From Todiramphus chloris collaris (Eukaryota; Chordata; Aves; Coraciiformes; Alcedinidae): a stretch of DNA of 64,000 bases. The stretch spans positions 8,338,998 through 8,402,997 of the forward strand of contig JANVCC010000018.1 in the NCBI GenBank assembly GCA_025345505.1, read 5' to 3'. Shown here in pieces: positions 23,082 through 38,000 of the stretch. The position numbers and the translations under genes were made by a program. The notes beneath the pieces were generated by a model that worked only from the letters and a program-made list of their open reading frames with translations, ran no database searches and was not told where the DNA came from. Each line of letters opens with the position of its first letter. Position 1 is the first letter of the stretch.

Positions 23082-26000
23082 GTAAGTACTTCTTTTTATG
23101 TTAGTCCTTTTGCTGCTTTATTTATGAGCCTGTTAAAACAGCAATAAAATAAAAATCAACAGGACAATGGTTTGTAGATTTAAAGAGGGTAGGTGTGGCA
23201 AAGGTATCATCTCTTCCCTTTGTAGGACTGGGCAGTCCTAGGGGGATCCCAACATGGACATTTTCACAAATATTGCCCGGTGTCTTTTGACCAGATTTAA
23301 TGTATTTTACAACTTGTAAAGAATTCACACAATTTATTTTTGCCTAATTGTTTTTCTGCTGTCCTTTAAACTCCCATGGAGATACTATGGCTTGGAGATA
23401 ACATACAGACTTACCCCAGCTGTTGCTAACCTATTTTGCAGCAAATGTGAAGACAGAGAGCAATAAAGCAAAATGTATTTGGCAGGCAATGCTGACATCT
23501 GAAATACAATTTTGTGTTAAAGGGACATAGTCATCAGTAGTAGCAGTAAAAGAAGTAGGCCCATAGAGGTCTTTTTCCTAAGATCAGAGAAGACAGTCTA
23601 GATGAGTGTGGTCCCGTAGATTGTGAGCTATTCCTGCTTCCCAAAAAGTGGCTTTTTAGAATATGACACTGTAGTGTCACTTAAGACTCTAAGAACCTTA
23701 AGGAGGAAAGCGAGTCTGGGGCCAGTTATGCAGGTCTGGCTTTATTTGCAGATCCAATTCTTCATAAATACACCTCTGTTGAATTAATATTATGTTGCTG
23801 ATTGATGCTATGAAATTTTAAAGGATATGCTTGTTTCTAATGGTTATTAGTAATGATATTACTGTTACTATTGTAATAGTAATATTATTATTACTGTTGC
23901 TGTTACTGTCACTAATGTTACACTCTATATCTATCCAGTGGTCAACCTTAGAATTCCAGAATGAAAACAAGTGTGCAGAGAATATTGTGTAACGTTCTGG
24001 CATTCATGTATAATATCCCAAAGAATGACATAGTATCAAATGAACACAGCAAATTTACTAGATTTTATTTTATATTTTATTTTACTTTATTTTATTTTAT
24101 TTGAGAGTCATATGGGACATACCTAAGATAGGTTGGCGCAAATGATCTTCTTAACCTGAATAGGCTTCCAAACAGTGTTCTTTTCTTCTGAAGAATGAAC
24201 TCTAAATATTCAGAAAAGATTTAATGACAGAGAATTGTAGTATTAATCATCAATAATCAATCAATTAATCATAAATCAAGAACAATCAATTATTCTTTCT
24301 TAAATGTATAAAAAGCAAAATACAGCCATTCATCCATTATGCAGGTTTACTATGCGCTCAAATAGGCTAGAATTTTAAAGTAAACTGTGTTATATGGTAC
24401 CTTTCATCAGTCTACATTTTGTGCTCATCATTTATAAACTTCCTACTTCACAAATCATAAGGCTTTAAAAAAGGCTTGTTAACCTAGAAACTGATGCTTC
24501 TCGGTTTAAAACAAAACAATTCAATTCAGTGACTTAAAGACTTAGAGACTTATTCTGAAGTCTTAGTTCACAGTATCAAGGCAACTACTGTAACTGCATT
24601 AGACTTGACTCTGTACTGTCAATGTTAATAGTAGCTCTGTTATTTACATCAATGTGCTAAACTACATCGAAAGTTGTTATGAATTAAAAGGGTCTTACAA
24701 TGAAAATGCAGTATTTTTATTCATATTTCCATAGCCCTTGTTTTATAGATATAAAGTGGTTTTCCAGCTTTTAATTCTTATGTTTTATTTTTTACAGAAG
24801 AAGAAGCACCTGAAAGTGGAAATCCAGAATGTTCAAGTAACTGATTTCTTGTGTCTGCTTTTGTTATCTTATGTAGCTACATTAACTGAATACATCTTTC
24901 AAAGTCTGACTTTTCCATAAATCTCTTCCTCTGAAATAACTGAAACAAAAGTGATGGCAGTATTCTGACATCTTTATTGACATTTATTTTAGGTATCTAA
25001 TTATCCATAAGGCTTGGATCAAAGAATTTCAAATGTTTCCTAGGATCGGAGAAGCTGAGATTCAGTTTCTAAACTTTTAAAAAGCTCCCATTAAGAAACT
25101 GCCATTGTTTTGTTGATTCCTTAATTGTCAGGTGCAAATTCCTTAATCTAGAAATCCCTGTTTATCAGATGTGAAGCTTTAGCACTGAGGTTATGTACAC
25201 TAAACTTTACCATGGGCTGAATCTCACTTCTCATTTACTCTTCACAGTGTCTGCTAAACTCACAGAATTGCACTTGGATATCTAACTAAATACCTGTAGA
25301 ATAAATCATCAACTCTGTCAGCAAGGACAGTGACTTCTTTAAACAAGTCAAGACTCAGGAAATGCTGACTTCATGCCCTATCTTTATAATGAACTCTGAC
25401 TGGCCCTGACTGCTTGGTTAGATACATAATGTTCCACCAGAGGGTCAAAGTACCGAACGGGTTGTTTTGTTCTTTTTTTTCCCTTCTTGGATGCTTTAGC
25501 ACCATCTCCAGGCAGTTGACTTTATTTCAGCTGCCTGAAACAACTCAAAGATTTCTGGCCTTCATTGCCAATTTCTTGACTATTGTTGAAACAATAATTA
25601 TTTGTTATTTGCATTTCTAATCTTATAATTTCCCTATTCTCTTTCCATTTATTTCTCTGTAAAAGCAGAAAATGAAGCAACATTTGTCTTTTGCATATTA
25701 GAGATACTAGTATTGTGAAAATTTCTAAGAATGTCCAGTTAAGCATTGTTATATCTAAAAATGATGGGGATAGTGTAGATTTTTTTATAGCGGTTAATTT
25801 TAAGATTAATTAGATAATTTAATGAAGTCTCCAAATGTTTGTAAGATACTGATTGCTGTATAATAGGTAACATTACAAATATTAATTCTGTTTAGCAATT
25901 CCATGAAAGTAATCTCAGTTAAGACACTACTGAGGTATGTTAAGTTACAAAAGCTGTATAGGAGGAAAAATGGATTTATAGTAGTATTCTGTTTCCACTC

Positions 26001-29000
26001 TGTGTAATTCTGTGACATAAAGCACAAGATAACATTGCCATTGGCCTCTGACATAACAAGTATTTTATAAAAGAGGAACAGCAAGTTACATTCATGGCAG
26101 GTGTAGGCAGGCAAAATCATGCAGATTTCATAGTGGGCATGTGGTTTTACACTGACATGACTTTACCTCTTTTTTTTCTATAAAAGTAGGTCAGGACTCT
26201 AATAGTGTAGTAAATTCGTTGATATATTAAGTGAATTAGAGCAGATCATGTTTTGGGAGAGTCTGAAGCAGAAGGATAGTCTAGATTCAACTGAGATGGT
26301 ATTGAGGAATGATAGTTTAAGTGTTCTGTCTCTTTCTGTGTTTAATTGCTTTTGATCTCAGATATGTGATTTAGATAAATCAGTTGTTTGCATTTGATTT
26401 ATGATGGAAAAATCTGAGATAAATGAATTATTACCAATTTGAAAACTACCATTTGATTGGTTTCATATAGAAGCAGTAGGGTCATTTTTAAGACAATTCT
26501 ACATAGGAAGTTTTCTCCTATTTTCATCATTAACTTTAATGTAGCATAACTTGATGATCTTAAAGGTCTTTCTAACCTAAACAATTCTATGATTCTATAA
26601 TTTGATGGCTAGATGGGGTCATATTGTCAGATCTCATGAAACAGAGCAGTGGACCCCAAAACTTATGCTACCCCCAAGTATTATCTCATGCTTCAGGAAG
26701 TATGCAGTGGACATGAAGACATTATTTCTTTGTCTTGAAGCTATTCTGTTGAAGGAAATAGTGGAAGGGTCCTAATGCTGTTTTTATATGTGGCATTCAT
26801 TTTGATTACACAACACTAAGCGTGTATTTTAAGAATCTACATATGCATATCCTATACAAGTCATAAAAGTACTATTTTTTTTCCCCCAATTACAGAAGAT
26901 GCAACCAGATTTAAACACCTCAGAAAATATGTTTACTCATATGAAGCAGAAATATCAAATGGAATCACAGGAACAGCAGATTCTCGAAGTGGTTCAAAGA
27001 TCACTTGCAAGGTAATAAAAAAGGAGTAAATACAGCTGATTGGGAGTGTGTACTGAATAATACGAGAGCTGTCAGCTGGGGAGCATCCTTCAGTGCTTTT
27101 CCAGTCAAGATCATTCTTTTGAAAGACACATGTTGAGATTCGTGAAGCCTAAGCCCTCCCTGTCTTAGACAGAAGGCACTGAGGATGACATACCCCTGTG
27201 CCAGTGCATTCAAGTCCTGATCTGTCTGCACTTTTACAGGAGAGAGAGGGAAGTCCTGATAGATAGTTTTCCTTATCTTCCAGGATGATTCTACCAATGT
27301 CTGTCAAACAATTTGAGAAGTTGAACTAAAATAAATCTTTGATGCTATGAACACCACTTGATAGGTAACAGTCAAGCCAGGTTCAGGGTTGTAGGATAAA
27401 AGGTGCAGTGGGTGGTTAAATTACCTAACATCCCTTCATCTTGCCCAAAACTTTCCCATCATGTCATTTTTTCCTGAAATGGAGTAACTGGAGAAATTAT
27501 TTTTTATTTTGCACACACTGTTCTGACAGAGTGTAAGTATTGATCAGTGTAATGACTCAAGTTTTTATACAGTTCTTCAAGTATTATAAATTTTCAGAAC
27601 TTGATGGTTTTTTACCATGTATATAGTCTATTCCATGCCATTAGCCAAGAAAATACCTGCTTTCATATCTTCTCCTTGAAGTTACCTTATGCTATTTAGA
27701 GTATTTTGGAATCTTTCCCAACAGCTGCTATCAGGGTGATTCTGAAACTTTCCAAAACCCAAATACCATATTTTCAATACTGTAACTAGGATGACCCTGG
27801 AAACATGATAATGAAAAAAGGATAAACACACCATATTTGTGTTTTCAGGTTGAACTGGAGGTACCACAACTGTGCCACTTCACCTTGAGGACAATGCATT
27901 GCTCCTTGAGGGAGACATTTGGTGTTGATGCTGAGGGAAGGGCCATGCTGAAAAAGTCAAAGAACTCTGAGGATTTTGCAAATGCCATGTCCAAGTAAGC
28001 AATAGAAAACAATTCATTCTTGCAGCCTTAACATGGAACAGGCTGCAAAATTACAGTCCACTCTGACTATGTTTTTCCAGGCATAGAATACATTTCATGG
28101 TAGCATGAAAGATGTATAAATTGCTTCCACAGCAAAACTTTACCCTGAAATAGTTTAGGGCTAACTTGGCACAGTTCTCAACTGGTAATAGGGAGAAGTT
28201 TTTTCCTTCCAGAGTTCTTATCTGGAAATTTTTGTCATTTATGTCATCTACATCAGGAAACTGTTGGGTAGTCCCCTGAAAGATTATTGCAAATGGAATG
28301 TTCCTTCTTGTAAGCAAATTCTCAAAAGGCTTTGTGCAGCCTTTTAAAGATAATTTTCCTTCTCTGACGTGGTACAAAAACTGTGCAATATAAAGACATT
28401 TGAGACTGAAGTCCAGTTTTCCTATCCTGGTATTTCATGACCTATGCAACTTATCTTTTCCTTACTTATCTGCTTTTGTAACTTAGTGCTTCTACTCTCT
28501 CCACCCAACTAGTTTCTAGTGCTTGTCAGTGCCTATTTCACTCATGCACTTTCATGCTTATTTCAATGACTCAATAACCAGTCCATCTTTTTTCATAAGC
28601 CATAGATCTCAAAACAGCTTGATACAGTGTGAAAATATGTTTTGCATAAAACAATAAAGGTTTTATATAAAGAACACAACTAGTAGAGAATCCTTCACAT
28701 CATATTGTAGCCTATTGCAGTAGTTAATAATTACCTCATTCTGAAAATTTAGTTATCTCCTCTCTGAATTTATGCAACTCCAAATGTCAACCATTGTTCC
28801 TGATATTTACTTGTCCTTAGGTGACGTAGTCTGGTGAAATCAGAATGTCCTTGGTTAGAATTTTGCTACTTTAATACTCTCTGATAGTAACAATAGTAAT
28901 AGTAAATAATGATAGACTAAGAGAAGCATGATGCTTTAGCTATAGCCCATCAGTTTACTGATAACATGTTCTTCACTGGGTGGCTTTAATGTGATTTCAT

Positions 29001-32000
29001 ACTAATGTTGTTTTTTTGGGGGGCAGGCACGAACTAAAATTCAGCATTCAGGATGGATCAAAAGTCAAGCTATATCCAGAGAAGGATGAACCTCTCAATG
29101 TTCTGAATCTCAAAAGAGGGATCATCTCAGCTCTACTTGTGCCAACAGAAACAGTAGAAAACGTAAAAACAATTTCAATGGTAGGTGTTTTGAAAGCATT
29201 CACTTTATTTCCTTAACAAATGGAAGAAATGTCACCTAGTAAAGTTACTCTTGATTATCCTTTTCAAAAGACATGGAAAGTCAGATGAAAAACAGTGCCT
29301 TTCAGCTGGATCAGGACATGTCTAACAACATGAATAGACACTGATATCTTTCTTCTTTCCAGGATACTGTATATGGAAAGTGTGACAGTGAAGTTGAATT
29401 CAAATCTAGAAGAGGAAATGTTGCAGAAGAGATTTCAATTAACAGGGACCTGAAAACCTGTGACAACTTCAGTCCCATCAGAGATTATGTCAGCCCTATT
29501 GCCATCGTAAAGGGACTAGTAAGCACACCATTAAAATTTATATAATATTCTTCACCACATCACTTTAAATTATAAACAACTACTACAACTAAATTTTGTA
29601 TTTATCTTCTGAAAGCTTAAATAGGTTTTGGCACCTTTGCATTATATCAGACTGTGGCAGTCAATAGAGAAAAACAGATGCAAAGAAAGAGTGTAATTAC
29701 CTTCTTTCGTGTTCTTGTCATTTTTTACAGGACAGCTTTTCATATATGGAGTTCAATAAACTATCAGATCATATCCAAATTTTTAGTTTTGTGGGTCTAA
29801 ATTTTCAACATTCCAATTTCATTTAAAACATGTAGTCCACCAAAAACCTGATGTCTGTATGGTGTGAGGGAGCACAGGACTCTAAATGCCCTGATGTAAA
29901 TGGTTTCACATGCTGTTCAGGCTACCTGTTAATCCACAATGATCAAATGTAGTTCTTTTCATGCATATTGTCAGATTTCTTCCTGGCATCATGGCATCTG
30001 TGCTTGTGAGTGTTTTCCCTCAAAAAAAATTAAAAAAATTAGGATATAATATCATGCTTAAAATACAGTTTTTTATTTCTACTACTTCTACAGCTTGTTG
30101 TAGATATCTTTAAATTTGTATAATAAGACTGACTTGAAAAAGAGCATCATCTGTTATGAGGGGTCTGAACTACTCTAAGAATTGCAAACTGGTTTCTATG
30201 AAGGAGTTCTTTGTTGTAGGCAGCAGGGGATCAGTCATGAAGTAACTACTAAGCCAAACACCTCAATGAGGCCTGGGGGAAAATTTCAGTCTTAAGACTA
30301 AAGATTGATACTGGCACAATTTTGTCTTTGTGTGAGAATGATTCCAGTTTTCATCTTTGTTTTCAATATGCTCTAGCTGTTAATATTACAGTAAAACTGT
30401 GGCAGCCATTAAAACAATCTTTGTTTCTATACTATTCAGTAAAATGATAGCCGAACTATTTATTTTACAGAACATCCCACTATCCACACTTCTAAGGAGC
30501 ACTCAGTTCTGTCATTACAATATTGATGCAAAGAAAAGGCACATAAGAGATGCTGTCTGCAGTGAAAAACACCTGTTTCTGCCTTCCTCGTACAAGTAGG
30601 TTACTCACTATTTGTTATTACCCTTTAATTATAAATATTATTTTAAAATGTAATGTATCACATTCAGTGTTGACTTCATCCCCAAATATGCATTTTGCTC
30701 TCAGAAAGGCAGGGGGCATGGCAAGATCCCTCACAGATAACTTAGACTCAACTAAAGCACTGAATTTTTCTTTCTTTGCTAGAAATCGCTATGGTGTGAT
30801 GACAGAGGTCAACCAGACACTGAAGCTTGAAGATGCTCCAAAGATCAATAACAGAAATTTTGATGGAGGTATAACTGCAATTCTCAGTACTACAAATACA
30901 GGGACAAAATATAAATACAGGTTAAAACCAGGGACATTTTTTAAAAACAGTGAATTAATTAAAGATGCTGTTGAAGAGACCAAAACAATTCTTAATTTTT
31001 AATAAAATTTGAATAATTTAGTCAGGAAAAAGGTTTGAATATAAAATGAGTAAACATGAAAAATTTAAGAACACAGTAATTTTAAATAATCTTTGTCTTT
31101 TCATTTTAATTTTTAAATTATTCTTTATAATTAAAAATTTACAGCTTGCTTGGAAAGCAATTTTAATCTTTTTGGAAATTAGTTTAATGAACCCTTTTTA
31201 TCTAACCATAATTTCTTATGCAACTTTTAGCCTCAGCAGACAAATGTAATCAGTCCATGAGTACACTTTTGTTTCTGAAACACAGTTATTTGACATGCAG
31301 TTATTATTTCCAGTCATAATATATTTTTCATAAGTTCATTAAAGGTTTAAACAGGAAACTATGCTGATATAAAAGGTGTTAAGGAATCATCTTCATGAAA
31401 ATTTAAAAGAATTTATGTAAACAGAGTATTTTCAGGAGTATTACATTTATATTACACTCCGTTATTTTTAGAAACTACTTAGGTCTTAAACTTCAACTGC
31501 TACCATACAAAATAATCTACTGAGTTTATATTTATACTGAATGTACGACAGAAGATAAAAATGAACATAAGCTGCTTGATCAAGACATAAAGAATGCAAT
31601 TTTTTTCTTTCCTAGATGAACTGGAAGAGAAGGGACTTGCACTGGAAAGTACAGATGCCAAATTACCCAGGCAGGGGGATGTTGTTCTGAAAATCCTTCA
31701 AGAAATGCAGAAACTTACAGCCTCCCAGCAAAACCAGCAGAGAGCAAGACTGTTTTACAAATTTGTTTCTGGACTTAGAAGTTTACATAACACCACTCTT
31801 TGGTCTCTTGTACCAAAGATGATGGAAATTTCAAGGTACGTTACAACAGTTCATTGTGCAAGCACACTACATGTCAATGCCATAACTAATCCATTCTAAA
31901 GTTGTTGATTTACTGTGTCATTAACTTAGAGTTAATTAGATGTAAAGTGTGTTTCAGAAAGATAAGTATCATTTGAATTATCTAGAGAGAAAAATAAAGA

Positions 32001-35000
32001 GACAGTAAAACCTGTGGATTTCACATTTTTCCTTTAGAAATGCTCAGTTGTTAATTAGAACTTGAATATAAAATTTAGGAGAACAGTATAAGAATTCAAG
32101 CTTAAGGAAGAAACTGAACTATGAATTAGAATGTAAAACAGCCCTGTACAGTTTTTTTCCCCACCACCTTCCCAGGAGTGTATGCCAGACACAATCCTGT
32201 GTATATGTTATTATAGCCAAATATCTTACATGCAGTTTCACTCAAGGACAATGACTTTAATTCCAAACTCTCAAGTCTGACTTATAGCAAAGAACACAGT
32301 TTTGAAAGTGAGATTTTTGGAGACATGGAAGGGTACAATTATTTGGTCTGACCCTGCTCTCCACTCCCCACCCTTATCCTTCTGTCCTAGCTAAACCTGA
32401 GTTAGTTTATACATACTTTATGTCCTCAGTCTGTAGAGGGAATAGAGCATCAGTTTTGCTCAATACATTCTATTATAATACTTGCAGTTGTGGGACAGTC
32501 TGTCATGGAGAGGAAAAAAAAATATATATATGCCTGTGTAACGATTGTATTGCTAATTGTTGTTCATAGCTACTTATGTTATTAGTATAACTTGTAAAAC
32601 TAAGAAGCTTTCGAGAAGTGGTAACTACAAATAAGGAATTAGTTAATCAAAGTTATCTGTTTCCCTTTCAGTTCCATCACAGTTCAAGCCCTGACTCAAT
32701 GTGGGACTCCAGAGTGCTATAGTGCAGTCCTTCAAATATTGAGAACTGGAAACGTGAATCCACTTGTGGTAGACCTGGTCACATATACCCTGGGACTATT
32801 GCCTTCTCCAACTCCAGCAAGAATACAGGAAATTCTTAGTATGGCCCAGTATCAACCAAGTAGAGCTACTTTTTATGGCTTGAGCCATTCTGTTACTAAG
32901 TAAGTAATGATAGCATGTAATTGTACAAAATAACCTCAAGGAAACATTACAATGCTTAGAGTAATCCCTAAGAATAATCACTCTTTGAAGATTTTTTGTT
33001 ATTCTCATGAATTTGCTTTTTGGCAGTAAGACATAAATAGACATTTCCTGCTTTCTCCTTGTGTTTCTAATGTGTTTCTCTATTTCTTTAGGTTCTACAG
33101 TGAGAAAATGATTGTGACAGAGGAAATAACAGATGTTGCAGACTTCATGGTATCACTGCTTGGCACTGATTGTTCTGGAGAAGATGAACTCACATACCTC
33201 ACACTTCGGGTATTTTCATTTTCTTCTTTCCTTATGCAGGCTATTATTTTAAATTGTAGTGCATATATTACTTTACTTTTCTTGGTGGATTAAAAATGTT
33301 TATTATCTTTCTGTGTTTTCATCACTTACAGGCTATTGGAAACATGGGTGCAGTAATGGAGAAGGCTAAACCCAACCTGAAATCTATTCTTAAGACATGT
33401 ATCAGAAATGAAGCTGCATCAATTTTGGTTCAGAAAGCAGCCATCCAGGCATTCAGGAAAATGACTACTACTGAAGAGGTAAACTGGGTCACAAGAACCA
33501 GCATGAACTGTCTTCAGTTCATCTTGACTGTTCACAGAAGTTACTGAATATGCAAAAATATGCCCAGTATTTCATAGTTTTCCTATCTCCCTTGAATCTG
33601 TTTCTAGCTTTTGCAGAACTCCTTTATTTAGCTTAGTTTCCATGCACATATCTGAGAAGTTCTGCAGACTTCTGACTTAGTGAGTGCTGCTCATTTGAGT
33701 TGTTTTATATAGATAGTATAAAGGGCAAGTTCCTGTTACAGTGTCATAAATGGAGTTCTGCTTATAAAAAGGTGGTTTTCTAACAAATTACTCCAAATTT
33801 AAATGGATATAACTAAGAAAACATCATGTTTCTATTTTATAGTGGCATTTTGTTGTCTTTGTTATTGATAGTACTGGTTATATTTTTGTTTACATCACAG
33901 TGACATTGAAGTGCCTTCCACAGACTGGGTGTCATTATACAGGGCACTTCAGCTTAGTATAGTGATTTCCGTATCAACAGGTTTCTGCTCTAAGAGACAA
34001 GTTTTTTCTTTCCAGACAAGGCTTCCTGGAAACACCTGGAGCTCTTGTCCTCAGTTTCAGTTTAATTTAAAGCATTTAATTTTTTAAATTATCATTTATT
34101 TTCAAACTGGTTTTAGTTCTCCTGCAGCATCAGATTTTGATCACCTTCTTTTCCTAAACTGAATGATCTTTTTTTCCAAAATTTGAAAATTTGTCCACAG
34201 ACCGGAACACTTTTGATTCACATCAATCAAAGTCAGTATTCTAAACAAAAAAGTCTCCTACCAGATCAGTTTTAAAAAAAAATCATAATTTCTACTACAT
34301 TTTCTATCAACAGAAACTTTATCAAAACAGTTTTAATGAAACATGTTTAGTCAGTTATAGAAATAAGGTATAGAAGTAGTAATGTCCTGAAACAACTACC
34401 TCCTGGAAATTATTTCACCCTATATATTCCCAAAAGAGTTTAGCAGTATCATTTACAAGCCAGCTCATCAGTGCAAACCTTTATTTATATAGGACCGTTC
34501 AGCACTTCTGAAAGCATACCAAGAAGGGGATGCACCTACAGACAAACGTCTGGCAGCCTATCTCATACTGATGAAAAATCCTTCCTCAAGTGATCTTGCA
34601 AAGATTTTGAGAGTCCTCACAAAGGAGAAGAATGAGCAAGTGAAAAGTTTTGTTGCCTCACACATTGCCAACATCCTAGACTCTGAAGAAGTAGGCATTG
34701 AAGCGTAAGTAAAAATTAGTTATACACTGGTCTCCCAGGAAGAACAAAGTTCTGACCATAATTGCTGTGGCAGTTATTTAGCAGTGCAGTTTTTGCTTGG
34801 TTTTTGTTTGCTTGTTTGTTTTCTTTGTTTGAACAAGCACATAAATTGAGTACATCCATGACCATCAGAGCAGTGTCAGCTTACAGTCCTTCCCTTAAGT
34901 CTTTATTTTATCATTAATATGTGCAGAGAGATAGCCATCTACAATCACCTCAGTTGTATGAATGTCTGCAATTGACACGAGAAATCTGTCAACTAAGACT

Positions 35001-38000
35001 AAATGAGATTTTGGAATTTATACTAATCATATATGCATTGCTGTCTTCTTTCCTAGTCTGAAAAGCCAAGTTGAAGAAGCTCTGAAAGGAAACCAGGTTC
35101 CAACAGCCAGAGATTTCAGAAAATTCTCACAAAATTATCAGATTTCCAAAAGAGTTTCTGTACCTGGAGTTGATCCCATATCTGCCAAAGTAGAGGGAAA
35201 TGTAGTATTTGATCCAAACAGCTATGTTCCTAAAGAGACTATGCTAAAAACCACCCTGAATCTGTATGGATTTGGCCCAAGTGATATCTTTGAGGTATAA
35301 CAATTATCACAAACATTTACTAGTGTTCAGCTGTTTACTTTCTCATTTCTGATTTCTTATACCAACTTTCTCTGAATGCTGTATTGTTTTTACAAGCTTT
35401 GGGGGAAACCTAAAGATCACTGTGCTTACAAGGGGACTTTCATTTGATCTCAATATGCTTTAGAGCAAACCATCCGTTATGTGATGTCACTTGCCAGTGA
35501 CTGCATGGACGACCCTGTTGGAGTTATTAAAGGCCTCAGCTAGTGTAAAGTGAACCCATCTGTAACCAATTGACTTCATGCTATTGAATTATTACTGGCA
35601 CAGTGAAGTACTCATAGTAGATTTGAAGTGAGATACAGCCTATGTATAGGTCTGTTGTTGAACTTCACCAAAGAGATAAAATTAATTGTAAAACCTAGTA
35701 TTCCATATCTTCCCTTAAGAATCATAGACTTGTAGGACACACTTTAAATACAGAAAATCTGTTTGTTGTAAAGCTCCAAAGAAGTGAGGAAATTGTCTCA
35801 GTTATTGCATTGTCCTGTTCATTTCAGCTTGGCTTTGATGGAAGGGGGTTTGAACCAACACTGGAAGCTTTGTTTGGAGAGAAGGGATTTTTCCCAGACA
35901 CTGCAAGCAAGGCCTTGTACTGGGTTGATGGAAGAGTGCCAGATAAAGTTTCCAAGGCACTTTTTGACTATTTTGGTTACTCCCAGGATGGCAAGCAGGA
36001 TCAGGTATGTCTTGAAAACATTCTTTGTGCAGCACAGCATTCCGATCTTTACACAATAATTACAACAGTTCCCTCTTTATTGTATATGAGCCTTCTTCTC
36101 TTCTGGTAAGCTAAAATAGAAATCATTAATGTTGTTTAGCAATGCTGTTTTCTTAATTCTGTGTAGGAGGGGCCTTTGGAGACAAATCTGTAAGAAGTGC
36201 ATGTGCAGATTAGCTGATGTTCACTAAATAACTGTTTCTAGATATAGGTTCTTACATTTCTCAGGAATATATTTTAATATTCTGACTGAATTTTCAGGAT
36301 GTCATGAAAGCAATAATTCTTAACCTTGAAAAACTGATAAAAGAATTGAGCAACAAAGAAGCTCCAGAAGGAAGAGCATATCTGAGAATCCTGGGAGAAG
36401 AACTTGGGTACATGAAACTCAATGATTTCAAGTTTCTAGGAAGCATGCTTTTAAAGACTGTTAAAACTATTCAGACTGTTCCCGAAATGGTATGTTTCTG
36501 ATGCACTAATGTGTATTATTAATAGTGGTTTTTTAATATTTAGGTTGCGATTATCTATTACGTAAAGAATGGATATTAGATGCCAGCATGGAAATAAAAT
36601 TATTTAAAATAAAATACCCAGTTTTAGTCTGAAGAACTTTGAGAAACCCATGAAGACTCCTCAATAACCAAGTGGAGTCTTCCTGGGTGAGAGGAAGTTA
36701 AAAAAGAAGGTTCATATCTTATTGTATGATTATCTACTGAAACAATGCCCATAGTGTTGGCCACTATGTTATACTATTAAACTTCTAATTATGAAAATGT
36801 ATGTTCATAATAAGTAGTAATTAATCATGTTAACAAGAAAAAAGAATGGGATACAGTTTAGGAATACTTGATAAAACCCTTCTTTCACTGAAGAGAAAGC
36901 ATGCTTTGCCATTGACTTTGGAGAAGCCAGAATATTCATGTTATCTAATTCACCTTCATATGTGTATGTCAAGGGAGAGGTTTTGTGCATACCAAGGAAG
37001 GTGATAAAATCTAGTATTAGTTTAAGGCTGAGAGTCTTTAGTACATATTTTTAAGCAAGGAATCTACACAAAGTAGATTTTGTACTCTATATGAAATTAA
37101 TCTTTGGATTATAGAGTTTCCATGATCAATTTTTGAAGTACAAAATGTACATATTCCAAAGCATAGATTTGTTGGCATTCATTTCCTTGTTTGATTCACA
37201 GATTGCACAAGCCATCTCAAAAGGTGTTGACAGGGATTTATTTGTCCACTACATGTTCATGGACAATGAGTTTGAGCTCCCAACTGGAGCGGGTTTGCAG
37301 CTGAAGTTTGCCTTGTCTGGAGTGGTGACACCTGGGGCCAAAGTAGCTGTGAAGCTTCATCAAAAAAGCGTAAGCTGTTTATATTTTCTCTCCTGCTAAT
37401 GTTCTACAGTCTCATTTGAGCCTAAAACTGTAACACCAGAAGAATTTTAAAGCCTACAAAATACTCTTGAAATGAAAAAAAACCAGCTTACTTAATAGAG
37501 GTCTGTAGTTAAATTCTGGATGACATTTACATTAGATGAAGAAGTAATAAATAAATTATAAGACATAATAACATTTACAAATTAAAAGTATTTTAATCAC
37601 CCTTTCAAAAATAATCCTTTTAATTTCTGTTTATTTCTCTTCTTTCTGTAATTGCGAAACCAGAAGCTTGAAATTAAGCTGTTTTATATTTAGAGAAATT
37701 CAAATCTTGGATCCATTTCTTTTTTTGTCAAATAGTTTGTTTACTCACTGCTTTTGAAAATTGCTTTTTTTTTTTTTTTTTTTTGCAATGGAAAAATGGC
37801 TCTTGTTTTCAGATTTAAAAATAAATGCAAGTAACTTCATGTACAAAAGCTTTCTGAAGCATGAGCATTTTTACATTAAAGTAGGTAAGCTTCCTTGGTG
37901 CTACCAACTTGCTGTATTTGGTACATTACAGTTACCACTTATGTGGTCCCTCTGCCTATGTGACTTGGAATCAGATTTTTTAAATAGCAAAATCAATTAT